From positions 1 through 8,113 of the forward strand of contig JAPKDN010000120.1 in NCBI GenBank assembly GCA_028822575.1: a stretch of 8,113 nt of DNA. Reading direction: 5' to 3'. This DNA comes from Alphaproteobacteria bacterium. Lineage in GTDB: Bacteria; Pseudomonadota; Alphaproteobacteria; Thalassobaculales; Thalassobaculaceae. Shown piece by piece: positions 1 to 6,513 of the stretch (position 1 is its first letter; every line of letters begins with the position of its first letter). Made by a program: the position numbers and the translations under genes. The notes beneath the pieces are model-generated. The model was not told the origin of the DNA. It worked only from the letters and a program-made list of their open reading frames with translations, and ran no database searches.

Positions 1-1291
1 AACTGCCGGGCGTGCCCAGGGCCAACACCGCCTCGCCATCCCGGGTTGAGATCGATGGCGTCAGACACATGGCGAAGCGCTTGCCTCCAACCAGATGGTT
101 CGGCGACTGGGGGTTGAGATCTCCCCAATTCATGAAATTGTTCATGCAAACACCGGTGCCCGGTATCACCACCGTCGAGCCCCAGGGCGAGCCTAGCGAT
201 TGGGTAAGGCAGATCATGTTGCCCTGCCGGTCGGCGATCGAAACCGAGGTGGTGTGAGACCGTGCCTCGGCGATCGCCGGCGTTGGCGGCGGGCCGAATT
301 GCTCGGTCCTGGCAGTGATCGGTTCACCATCCAGTACCCGCGCGCGCAAGGCCGCGACGCAGGCCTCCCCAAGCAACTCCCGGATGTCGTCCGGCGAGCG
401 ATTGTTGTTCAGGATACGCGCCTCGGCCGAGAGCCGGATCGCACGCAGCACCCGATCGAGATGCTCAACCCCGAGATGCTCCAGGCTTGAGAGATCAAAG
501 CCGTCAAGAATCCGCAATGCCAACGGGAACTGGAATGATTCGGCCGGGGGTGGTGGGACATGCACCAGGAGATCACGATAGGCGGCAGCGATCGGCTCTT
601 CCCACACCGGTTCGACCGCTTCCAAATCCGCCATCGACATTGGGCCACCAAGCTCGCGCAAATGCGCGACCATTTTCTGACCAAGCGCGCCGCCGAACAG
701 ATATCCCGGTCCTTGCGCCGCTATCGTCTCATAGGTGTTGGCCAGATCCGGTTGTTTCAGCACCCAACCTTCCACACAGTCACCCTCGGCGGGCATATAG
801 ACCCGGCGCCATTCCAACGTGCTGGCCCTCGCATCCGTAGCGCCAGCGCTGTGCACATAGAGGCCGCCAACCGGAAAACCGTCGCGGGCATGCCTAATCG
901 CCGGCGCGAGCACCTCTCCCAGCGACATCGTCCCATAGGTATCGAGCAGCTTAAACCAGCCCGCAAGATTACCGGGCACGCCACTTGCCGACGGACCGGC
1001 ATTTATTTCCTCCTGGCCAAGACGCTCGGAGAGAAACTCGGCTGGCAGCGGCGGGATAAAATCCAGGCAACGCACCCGGCGCTCCGCTTCGATCCAACAA
1101 GTCGCGGCACCAAGTCCAGCAAGACCAGACATGAACGGCTCGACGACATTCAATGTCGCCATGGTTGCGACCACCGCGTCGAAGGCGTTACCGTCGGCGC
1201 GTAGAATCTCGCCCCCGGCGGCCGATGCCAGGGGATGGGCGGAGGCGACCATGCCGCCAATTGCTCGGGCGGGGGAATGGGTAAGGCTCAT
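1..1291 (-). CDS. Gamma-glutamyltransferase-family (Ntn hydrolase) protein, C-terminus cut by window edge
   Basis: The frame is open from an ATG at 1291 to the left edge, giving 430 codons; family members are usually about 530-560 residues, so roughly the last hundred are outside. GGGAG (1301-1305) lies nine bases before the start. The large-subunit signature RADGNAFDAVVA (31-42) is followed by VVEPFMSG, and the PPP-type loop (VPPPPAESF) precedes LRILDGFDL. The autoprocessing/nucleophile Thr is T347 in HTTSVSIAD, followed by QGN, MNNFM (383-387) and LGTPGS (425-430), the counterpart of the family's GSPGG loop. There is no signal peptide, so it is probably cytoplasmic, unlike periplasmic E. 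coli Ggt. The Arg that binds the gamma-glutamyl carboxylate (DFRE in E. coli) is Ile79 here (LDFIPP), and the usual SS pair is M408-C409. Family membership is confident; true gamma-glutamyl activity is doubtful. A related acylase or hydrolase is an alternative. Confidence 0.9.
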   Translation of the reverse strand, partial: MSLTHSPARAIGGMVASAHPLASAAGGEILRADGNAFDAVVATMATLNVVEPFMSGLAGLGAATCWIEAERRVRCLDFIPPLPAEFLSERLGQEEINAGPSASGVPGNLAGWFKLLDTYGTMSLGEVLAPAIRHARDGFPVGGLYVHSAGATDARASTLEWRRVYMPAEGDCVEGWVLKQPDLANTYETIAAQGPGYLFGGALGQKMVAHLRELGGPMSMADLEAVEPVWEEPIAAAYRDLLVHVPPPPAESFQFPLALRILDGFDLSSLEHLGVEHLDRVLRAIRLSAEARILNNNRSPDDIRELLGEACVAALRARVLDGEPITARTEQFGPPPTPAIAEARSHTTSVSIADRQGNMICLTQSLGSPWGSTVVIPGTGVCMNNFMNWGDLNPQSPNHLVGGKRFAMCLTPSISTRDGEAVLALGTPGS

Positions 1292-1495
1292 GATGGCATA
1301 CTCCCGGAATGCTGTGTGATCACAAATCCATGGGGTGGTCGCAAGAACCACGGGCGTTTTTAACAGCCGGCATCAGCTTAGGCCTGCCTACCCCATACCC
1401 GCAACGTAGCGGGTTTATGATCCGATCTCCTCCTTGCTGAATTGCGCCGAACTGGTACGCTGTATCGAGCTAATTTCATCTCTCGGAGACATCTC
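1292..1495. promoter_or_regulatory. Divergent intergenic region with TGTGATCACA palindrome
   Basis: This 204-base gap lies between two genes read in opposite directions, so it should hold both promoters. A perfect 10-base palindrome TGTGATCACA (1315-1324) sits 24 bases before the GGT-like start codon and is a candidate operator. A second small inverted repeat, ACCCGC/GCGGGT (1397-1402 and 1409-1414), has a six-base loop and only a short T run after it. I find no convincing -35/-10 pair for either gene. The operator role is inference from symmetry and position only. Confidence 0.4.
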
Positions 1496-2107
1496 ATGAA
1501 GCTCTACAATTCTATTGGTCCAAACCCGCACATGGTCCGTATGTTCATCGCCGAAAAAGGCTTGAACATCCCGGTGGAGGACATCGATATCATGGCCGGT
1601 GCCAACCGTCAGGGCGACTTTCTCAAGGTCAACCCACAGGGCCAATGCCCGGCGCTGATTACCGATAGCGGAGTTCTCGTGTCGGAAGTCACCGTCATCT
1701 GTGAATACCTCGAAGAGCTGAACCCAGCCCCTTCACTGATCGGTGGCACCGCGGCCGAGCGCGCTGAAACTAGGATGTGGGCGCGTCGCGTTGACATCAA
1801 CATTTGCGAGCCAATGGCCAACGGCTTTCGCTATGGAGAGGGTCTAAAGTTGTTCGAATCCCGCATGCGCTGTCTCCCAGAAGCTTCCGACGGGCTAAAG
1901 GCCTTGGCTCAAGACGGTCTGGCGACGCTCGACGGGCAGATGGCGGGTAGAACATGGGTTTGCGGCGATCGCTTCTCCATGGCCGATATTCTGCTCTTCA
2001 GCTGGACGAACTTTTTCTCCGGTGCTGGTCAACCGATGAACCCAGATCTCAAAAGCATAGCCGCCTGGTTTGAGCGCGCCAAGGCACGCCCAAGCGCCTC
2101 TGCGTGA
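1496..2107 (+). CDS. Glutathione S-transferase family protein
   Basis: A 203-residue protein of normal GST length. Residues 1-80 form the thioredoxin-like domain: MKLYNSIGPNPHMVRMF at the start, NPQGQCPAL (46-54) around the cis-Pro loop (Pro52, preceded by Cys51 rather than the usual Val/Ile), and E64 in LVSEVTVICEYLEE as the glutathione gamma-Glu contact. The usual Ser after that Glu is Val65. The helical C-terminal domain carries CGDRFSMADI, the N-capping/hydrophobic-staple motif, and ends WFERAKARPSA, a typical GST ending, so the protein is complete. The start is set by GGAG (1485-1488) seven bases upstream; an in-frame TTG at 1442 has no such support. It is transcribed alone, away from the GGT-like gene and towards the operon. 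The likely role is glutathione conjugation, isomerisation or detoxification in the cytoplasm. The class and substrate cannot be assigned. Confidence 0.93.
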   Translation: MKLYNSIGPNPHMVRMFIAEKGLNIPVEDIDIMAGANRQGDFLKVNPQGQCPALITDSGVLVSEVTVICEYLEELNPAPSLIGGTAAERAETRMWARRVDINICEPMANGFRYGEGLKLFESRMRCLPEASDGLKALAQDGLATLDGQMAGRTWVCGDRFSMADILLFSWTNFFSGAGQPMNPDLKSIAAWFERAKARPSASA

Positions 2108-2115
2108 GATGTTTA

Positions 2116-2156
2116 AAAACACCCGAGGATCCGTTGCGACGGATCTCGGGTGTTTT
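2116..2156. terminator. Bidirectional intrinsic terminator between convergent genes
   Basis: The arms AAAACACCCGAG-(G)-ATCCGT and ACGGATCTCGGGTGTTTT pair over 18 bases with one bulged G (2127 or 2128) around a TGCG loop (2135-2138). On the plus strand it ends in four T, eight bases after the GST stop. On the minus strand it ends in five T followed by AAAC and serves the operon ending at 2230. A further inverted repeat, TCAGGA/TCCTGA (2158-2163 and 2176-2181), lies between it and the thiolase-like gene. Confidence 0.88.
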
Positions 2157-2229
2157 CTCAGGATTTTAAAACCCCTCCTGATCGGCGACCTGCGCGACCC
2201 ACGGTCACCAAGTTCACCGTCTCCAGCCA

Positions 2230-3768
2230 TCAAGCTAGTGTGAAAATATTCACCCCGTCCACGCTCTTCACCTTGCCTGGCGCGCCGAGATAATCCTCGG
2301 CGGCCATCTTGGCCAAGAGATCAAGGTCATCCGGCGTGTTTGCGATAAACCGACTGCCATCGGCGAGACGTCCGAACAGGATGCCGAAGGATGGCCCCTT
2401 GCGATCATGCATAACCGTATAGGTTTCGATGGTGCCCGCGCCGTTCGCGTGCTCGGTCACCGTCGCCCCCTTATCTGCATCAATCTCGGCCTGATAGATT
2501 TTTGGATCCTTCGGGGCAAAAGGCTTGCCGGAGGGTTCCGTAGAATAGATCCCTGCGGACTGTTTCGTAATGTAATTACCGTTGCCAGAAACAAACCCCT
2601 TGGAGCCGGGTTTTGCCCGCACCGTATTCATCATTTCGGCGATGGAATGGGTGACATAGTTATTCCCAGGACCACCGAAATACGGCAAACCGCCGGTCAC
2701 CGTCAGCCCACGCGGGTCATCAAGCGCGATCCCCATCTCTTCACACGCGATCTGCACCGCCGACGGAAAGCAGCTGTAGATATCGAGAGCATCAATGTCA
2801 TCAAGGGTGCAGTCCGCCATCTCGAACGCCTCGCGCGCGACCTTTGACATGGCCGGCGATGAATGGAAATTCTTACGATCGGAGAGGTACCAATGATCAT
2901 AGGCATCGGCACAGCCATGCAGATGCACCCAGCGACCTTGCGGAATACCCAGCTCCTTGGCCTTGGCAACAGATGTCAGGATCACCGCCGATGACTGATC
3001 AATAAAGGCGTTGGAGTTCATTAACTTGGTATACGGAAAGCCTATATAGGGGTTCGAGGCGCTTACCTCGGCAATTTGCTCGGCGGTATAGCCATCGCGG
3101 CGGTCCGCGAGAGGGTTCTTGGCCGCAACGGTAGCAAAACCAGAAAACAGCTTCCCCATCTCCAGATTATGCTCGGCGATAGTACGACCGCGATCACCGC
3201 GAATAGCGTTCTCGATCATCGGATAAGCGAAGATCGCGCCAGCCATTTTGTGACGGTCTTCCATGTCGTTCCAGCCGCGGGTCTCGACGCCCCACTCCAC
3301 GTGGCTGCCACCTGGATCCTCGCTCCAATCCAAGGTCAGACCCGCGCGCTGGGCGGCTTTCTGGGTCGACAACGCCTCTCCGCCACAAACAACGGCGGCC
3401 TCAAGCTCGCCCCGTGTGATCATTTCGAACATGCGGTTGATCGACCATTGCGGCATGTTTCCGCCAGGATGGGTATAGACCAACCGCTTTGCATTGTCCG
3501 CGCCAAGCCGGTTGGCGAGCGACTTCGGTGGGTTGACGTATTTGCCAAACGGACAGACGAAGCGCCAGCTCGTGTCGGAAAATGCGCGCAACAGGACAAT
3601 AGTATCCAGCTCGTCAAGCAGTGCCTGGCCGGCGCCGCTATCCTCGGCCGCTTTCTTTACCGCCGCCGCCGTCAGATCCATTGGTGACATCGCCGCAAGG
3701 GGATCGGGCTCGCGTTGCGTAACCTGACCGCTGCCGACCAGAATCGGTATTCTGCTTTCGTCCGTCAC
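2230..3768 (-). CDS. Thiolase-like protein with extra C-terminal domain (SCPx/TLP1-like acetyl-CoA acetyltransferase family)
   Basis: A 512-residue protein, last gene of the operon. Residues 1 to about 410 follow the thiolase fold (IPILVGSGQ at the N-terminus, VVCGGEAL at 126-133, LDIYSCFPSAV at 328-338, TVTGGLPYFGGPGNN at 356-370, FVSGNGNYITKQSAG at 392-406). About 100 residues follow, as in thiolase-like proteins of type 1, whose added C-terminal domain has an OB-like barrel. The nucleophilic Cys is absent: the expected site reads YTHPGGNMPQ (98-107). The GHP His is G366 (GGP), and the Cys of the C-terminal CxG motif is S394. Ordinary thiolase chemistry is therefore unlikely; CoA-ester binding or an aldolase-like role is possible (inference). 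The start is GTG at 3768, seven bases after GGAGG, and 14 bases from the preceding stop. Confidence 0.9.
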   Translation of the reverse strand: MTDESRIPILVGSGQVTQREPDPLAAMSPMDLTAAAVKKAAEDSGAGQALLDELDTIVLLRAFSDTSWRFVCPFGKYVNPPKSLANRLGADNAKRLVYTHPGGNMPQWSINRMFEMITRGELEAAVVCGGEALSTQKAAQRAGLTLDWSEDPGGSHVEWGVETRGWNDMEDRHKMAGAIFAYPMIENAIRGDRGRTIAEHNLEMGKLFSGFATVAAKNPLADRRDGYTAEQIAEVSASNPYIGFPYTKLMNSNAFIDQSSAVILTSVAKAKELGIPQGRWVHLHGCADAYDHWYLSDRKNFHSSPAMSKVAREAFEMADCTLDDIDALDIYSCFPSAVQIACEEMGIALDDPRGLTVTGGLPYFGGPGNNYVTHSIAEMMNTVRAKPGSKGFVSGNGNYITKQSAGIYSTEPSGKPFAPKDPKIYQAEIDADKGATVTEHANGAGTIETYTVMHDRKGPSFGILFGRLADGSRFIANTPDDLDLLAKMAAEDYLGAPGKVKSVDGVNIFTLA

Positions 3769-3775
3769 ACGACTT

Positions 3776-3780
3776 CCTCC
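3776..3780 (-). promoter_or_regulatory. Ribosome binding site fixing a GTG start
   Basis: GGAGG lies seven bases before the GTG at 3768 (codon 3766-3768). No in-frame ATG is near, and the protein N-terminus starting here matches the beginning of the thiolase fold, so GTG is the best start. Confidence 0.8.
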
Positions 3781-3782
3781 GA

Positions 3783-4307
3783 TTAACCTATACGTTTTAA
3801 TTGCTCACAAAACTGTTTTGCCCGCCTTACGTAGTCAGCCGTATCCGCGTGCATCACCTTGAGCATTTCCAGAGTAATTTCGCGCACCGCCTTGGCGGGG
3901 GTTCCGATGATCAACGTACCGGCCGCGTACTCTTTGCCCTCGGTCACCAGCGCGCACGCCCCAACGAGCGAATTCTTACGGATCAACGCCTGGTTCAATA
4001 CCACCGCCTGAATACCGATCAAGGCACCGTCCTCCACGGTGCAGCCATGCAACATGGCTTGATGACCAACCGTCACGTTGGAGCCGATCACCAGCGGCTC
4101 TCCCGGATCGGCGTGAAGAACCGCGCCATCTTGGATGTTAGTGCCGGCTCCGATGGTGATGCTGTCATTGTCGGCCCGGATCACCGCGCTTGACCAGACA
4201 CTGGAGCCGGCACCGATGGTCACATCGCCAATAACCGACGCGGTCTCGGCGATATAGACGCTGGGGTCGATAGTCGGCGTCTTATCGCCAAGCCTGAAGA
4301 TAGCCAT
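3783..4307 (-). CDS. Gamma-carbonic anhydrase / hexapeptide-repeat family protein (YrdA/PaaY/CaiE-like)
   Basis: A 174-residue left-handed beta-helix protein. Hexapeptide repeats run from about residue 12 to 130 (SVIGDVTIGAGSSVW, ITIGAGTNIQDGAV, LVIGSNVTVGHQAML), followed by a C-terminal helix (LEMLKVMHADTADYVRRA). The gamma-class metal site is intact: H65 (VLHAD), H82 and H87 (GHQAMLHGC). The other active-site residues R44, D46, N57, Q59 and D60 are also present. The acidic loop of archaeal Cam is missing, as in most bacterial homologues. Family members include carbonic-anhydrase-like YrdA, CaiE of carnitine operons and PaaY, a thioesterase of phenylacetate catabolism. Its place among CoA-thioester enzymes favours a PaaY/CaiE-like helper role over CO2 hydration (inference). 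A weak GGGA lies seven bases before the ATG; gaps to neighbours are 18 and 14 bases. Confidence 0.92.
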   Translation of the reverse strand: MAIFRLGDKTPTIDPSVYIAETASVIGDVTIGAGSSVWSSAVIRADNDSITIGAGTNIQDGAVLHADPGEPLVIGSNVTVGHQAMLHGCTVEDGALIGIQAVVLNQALIRKNSLVGACALVTEGKEYAAGTLIIGTPAKAVREITLEMLKVMHADTADYVRRAKQFCEQLKRIG

Positions 4308-4325
4308 TCAAATTTCCCGTTTGAT

Positions 4326-5036
4326 TTACCAAACTTCGCCGAACGGGCGAAGCTCTACCAGGAACGACCAGGCTGATCGATCCTGATGTGCCACATGGTA
4401 CATTTCTTGGGCGATCGCGGTTGGCTTGGCGAAGAAATCATCCGGCGCGTCGGGCGCCAGGACCGGGCGCGTTCGCGGTGTGTCGATCGAGGCATCAATG
4501 ACGAAATACGCGATATGGATGCCCTTGGGTCCGAACTCGCGCGCGATCGATTCCGCCAAGATCCGCTGGGCCGCCTTGGTTGAGGCGAAGAAGCCCCAAT
4601 TGGTCTTGCCCCGCGTCGCGGAAGTGTTCCCAGTTACCAGGATCGCGCCCTTGCCAGCATTCAGCATCGCCGGAATGGTTTCGCGCGCCAGATAAAGCAG
4701 CGCCGTCGTGTTAACCCGAAAATTCAACTCCAGATCGTCCGGGTTAAGCTCCAAAATACCGCCTCGAACACTGCGCAAGGCGTTGTGAACGACAACCGTC
4801 GGGTCTCCGAGTTTTTCGCGCACCAGCGCAATGGTGGTCACCAAGGCGTCGAGATCTCCGACATCGCATGGAAACGCCGTCGAGCCAGGGACCTGGGCCT
4901 CTATCTCTGCCAAATTCTCGGCATTGCGCGCCAGCATCGCGACCTGATAGCCACCCTCGGCGAAGCGTCGGGCGATCTCACCACCAGTGCCTTTGGCGGG
5001 GCCGACACCGGTGACCAGGCAAACGGGTTTGGGCAT
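4326..5036 (-). CDS. Short-chain dehydrogenase/reductase family protein with atypical active site
   Basis: A 236-residue Rossmann-fold protein. The cofactor loop is VTGVGPAKGTG (8-18), an expanded form of TGxxxGxG; C57-D58-V59 is the usual adenine-contact Asp, VHNA (83-86) replaces NNAG, and N109 is the structural Asn. Ser139 (GNTSATRG) and Lys154 are in the catalytic positions, but the Tyr of YxxxK is Phe150 (FASTK). This change, with the following GPKGIHIAYFVID stretch, resembles a recognised SDR subgroup rather than decay; the rest of the protein is intact. The start is ATG 5036 because AGGAGG (5042-5047) precedes it by five bases; an in-frame TTG at 5069, overlapping the upstream stop, would add 11 residues without a site. 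Expected to bind NAD(P) in the cytoplasm; the reaction is unknown. Confidence 0.9.
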   Translation of the reverse strand: MPKPVCLVTGVGPAKGTGGEIARRFAEGGYQVAMLARNAENLAEIEAQVPGSTAFPCDVGDLDALVTTIALVREKLGDPTVVVHNALRSVRGGILELNPDDLELNFRVNTTALLYLARETIPAMLNAGKGAILVTGNTSATRGKTNWGFFASTKAAQRILAESIAREFGPKGIHIAYFVIDASIDTPRTRPVLAPDAPDDFFAKPTAIAQEMYHVAHQDRSAWSFLVELRPFGEVW

Positions 5037-5041
5037 GGGTT

Positions 5042-5047
5042 CCTCCT
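5042..5047 (-). promoter_or_regulatory. Ribosome binding site deciding the SDR start
   Basis: AGGAGG, a near-perfect anti-16S match, stands five bases before ATG 5036. It selects this start over the TTG at 5069, which overlaps the TGA of the preceding hydratase-family gene. Confidence 0.85.
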
Positions 5048-5065
5048 GCTCGCTAGTCGCTTCGG

Positions 5066-5881
5066 TCAATCGTTAGAAAATTTCGGCTCACGTTTTTCGA
5101 CAAAAGCTCGCGCGGCTTCCTTGTGATTGGCGGATTGGTTGGCCTTGATCATTCGGCGTGCCTCTCCGTCGAGGGCACCAAGAAAATTCACGGTCAACGC
5201 ATCGTCAAGATTGTCCTTGATGCCGGCCAACGCGGCTCTCGGGCCATTGGCCACACGGGTGGCGAACGCCGTAGCTTCGGCCATCAATTCTACCAGCGGC
5301 ACAACACGGTTTACGATCCCCAGTGTCTCGCACCGCCGAGCATCGACCCGCTCGGCGGTGAACATCAATTCCCGCGCCCTGGAAGTTCCGACCAAACGAG
5401 TCAGCAACCATGCGATGCCATAGTCTCCGGTCAATGCAATCCGTGCATATCCGGTCGAGACGAAGGCTGTGTCAGCGGCGATGCGAATGTCGCATGCCAA
5501 CGCCAACGCGAGGCCCGCGCCCGCCGCCGCGCCGGGAAGCGCCGCGATGGTTGGCTTACGCACTGCGACCAGCGCCCCTGTGAGAGCACGTTGCCGCTCA
5601 ATCAAGTCATCGACCTTCTGCTCCTCCGTGCGCTCATCGATGCCGCGCGCGGCCATTCCCTTGATATCACCACCCGAGCAGAATGCGGTGCCGGCTCCGG
5701 TAATGACGATGGCGCCGACTCTCGGATCGTCGCCCATTTGTTTAATCATCGCCCGCAAGGCCGGCGTCAATTCCGGCGAAAGCGCATTGCGCGCCTCCGG
5801 CCGATTGAGCGTTATCACCGCGACACCCTCGGTTACCGCACACAGCAATTTGTCCGTGCCGGTATCGATATCAACCGCCAT
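5066..5881 (-). CDS. Enoyl-CoA hydratase/isomerase (crotonase) family protein, PaaG-like active site
   Basis: A 271-residue protein, normal for the family. Crotonase-fold marks are LNRPEARNALS (25-35), the oxyanion-hole segment FCSGGDIKGM (67-76) and PGAAAGAGLALALACD (116-131) with the second oxyanion glycine. The two catalytic Glu of rat-type hydratases are not there: the first site falls in A122-L126, the second region reads YARIALTGDYG (145-155). Asp153 matches the catalytic Asp of PaaG-type isomerases (usually PDxG). An isomerase or other crotonase reaction on a CoA thioester is thus more likely than classical hydration (inference). The start is ATG 5881: AGGTGG (5889-5894) overlaps the stop of the upstream GST and is seven bases away. 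A longer frame reaching 6037 runs over the GST gene and is not supported. Confidence 0.92.
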   Translation of the reverse strand: MAVDIDTGTDKLLCAVTEGVAVITLNRPEARNALSPELTPALRAMIKQMGDDPRVGAIVITGAGTAFCSGGDIKGMAARGIDERTEEQKVDDLIERQRALTGALVAVRKPTIAALPGAAAGAGLALALACDIRIAADTAFVSTGYARIALTGDYGIAWLLTRLVGTSRARELMFTAERVDARRCETLGIVNRVVPLVELMAEATAFATRVANGPRAALAGIKDNLDDALTVNFLGALDGEARRMIKANQSANHKEAARAFVEKREPKFSND

Positions 5882-5892
5882 GGACCAGCCAC

Positions 5893-6513
5893 CTAGGCTG
5901 GTTGCAAGGCGGTGTTGGCGAAGCTCGGACGTCGCGCGTGAGCTTCGAAATAGGCCTTTAGGTTCGGAGAAGCATCGAAGGCTTCCTGGCCCTCGGGGAA
6001 CATTTGCGCGCCACCGAGGATCGGCATCAGAAAACAATCAGCCGAAGAAAAAGAACTACCGGCCAGGAAGCCACCTTCCGTCGCCTTGTCGAGTTCACCG
6101 AACATCTTGGGAAAGCGCTTGATGGCCTGGTCGATCTCGGTGCGCACAACATTGCCGTCCGCATCCTTGTTGAACAGATACTGGACGACGTACTGGCGCA
6201 GAATAAGGCGGTCGACCGAGGTCTGCACGAAGGACGCCCACTGGTTAACAATGCCCGCGCCCTTGGGATCGGAAGGGATCATGGCTGGGCCATCAAAAAC
6301 CGTGTCGATGTATTGGGCGATCGCCATGGACTCGAACAAGGCGAAGCCATCGTGGCGCATGGCCGGGATCTGGCCCATCGGGTGCAGCCCCTTGATGACA
6401 TCGGAATGCGGCAACTCCGGCAGATGCTCATAAGCAACGCCCTTTTCCTCGGCGACCATGCGAACGGTGCGAACGAAGTTGGAGCGGGCGAAACCGATGA
6501 TTTCAAGGGCCAT
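5893..6513 (-). CDS. Glutathione S-transferase family protein, first gene of the operon
   Basis: A 206-residue GST. The N-terminal thioredoxin-like domain has FARSNFVRTVR (8-18), where Ser11 is in the place of the catalytic Ser/Cys of SPFVRKVR-type enzymes. GQIPAM (47-52) supplies the cis-Pro (P50), and FESMAIAQYI (60-69) supplies Glu61-Ser62 for glutathione binding. The C-terminal helical domain includes FLAGSSFSSADCFLMPI, the conserved folding motif, and ends near ARRPSF. The start is ATG 6513 with GGAG (6521-6524) seven bases upstream; the in-frame ATG at 6528 overlaps that site and is less likely. Its stop is 11 bases before the crotonase-family gene, so the two are co-transcribed. It keeps the E-S glutathione contact that the GST at 1496 partly lacks, so the two are not recent copies. 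The substrate is unknown; conjugation or glutathione-dependent isomerisation are options. Confidence 0.93.
   Translation of the reverse strand: MALEIIGFARSNFVRTVRMVAEEKGVAYEHLPELPHSDVIKGLHPMGQIPAMRHDGFALFESMAIAQYIDTVFDGPAMIPSDPKGAGIVNQWASFVQTSVDRLILRQYVVQYLFNKDADGNVVRTEIDQAIKRFPKMFGELDKATEGGFLAGSSFSSADCFLMPILGGAQMFPEGQEAFDASPNLKAYFEAHARRPSFANTALQPA

Noticed and set aside
560..1204. Long open frame of 214 codons on the plus strand
   Set aside because: It is a shadow opposite the GGT-like gene, with low-complexity Arg/His-rich translation and no family resemblance.
1397..1416. ACCCGC/GCGGGT hairpin as an intrinsic terminator
   Set aside because: The stem is six base pairs with only three T after it, and it lies between divergent genes where no transcript needs to end.
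1442..1495. 18-residue N-terminal extension of the plus-strand GST from TTG 1442
   Set aside because: The GST fold begins exactly at MKLYNS, and GGAG is correctly spaced for ATG 1496.
2407..3687. Plus-strand open frames of 146 and 203 codons
   Set aside because: Both lie opposite the thiolase-like gene, whose translation has clear family motifs; the plus-strand translations have none.
5123..5896. Plus-strand open frame of 257 codons
   Set aside because: It is antisense to the crotonase-family gene, rich in Arg and Gly, with no recognisable domain.
5882..6037. 52-residue N-terminal extension of the crotonase-family protein
   Set aside because: It overlaps the end of the GST gene, is not hydratase-like, and a good ribosome site precedes ATG 5881.
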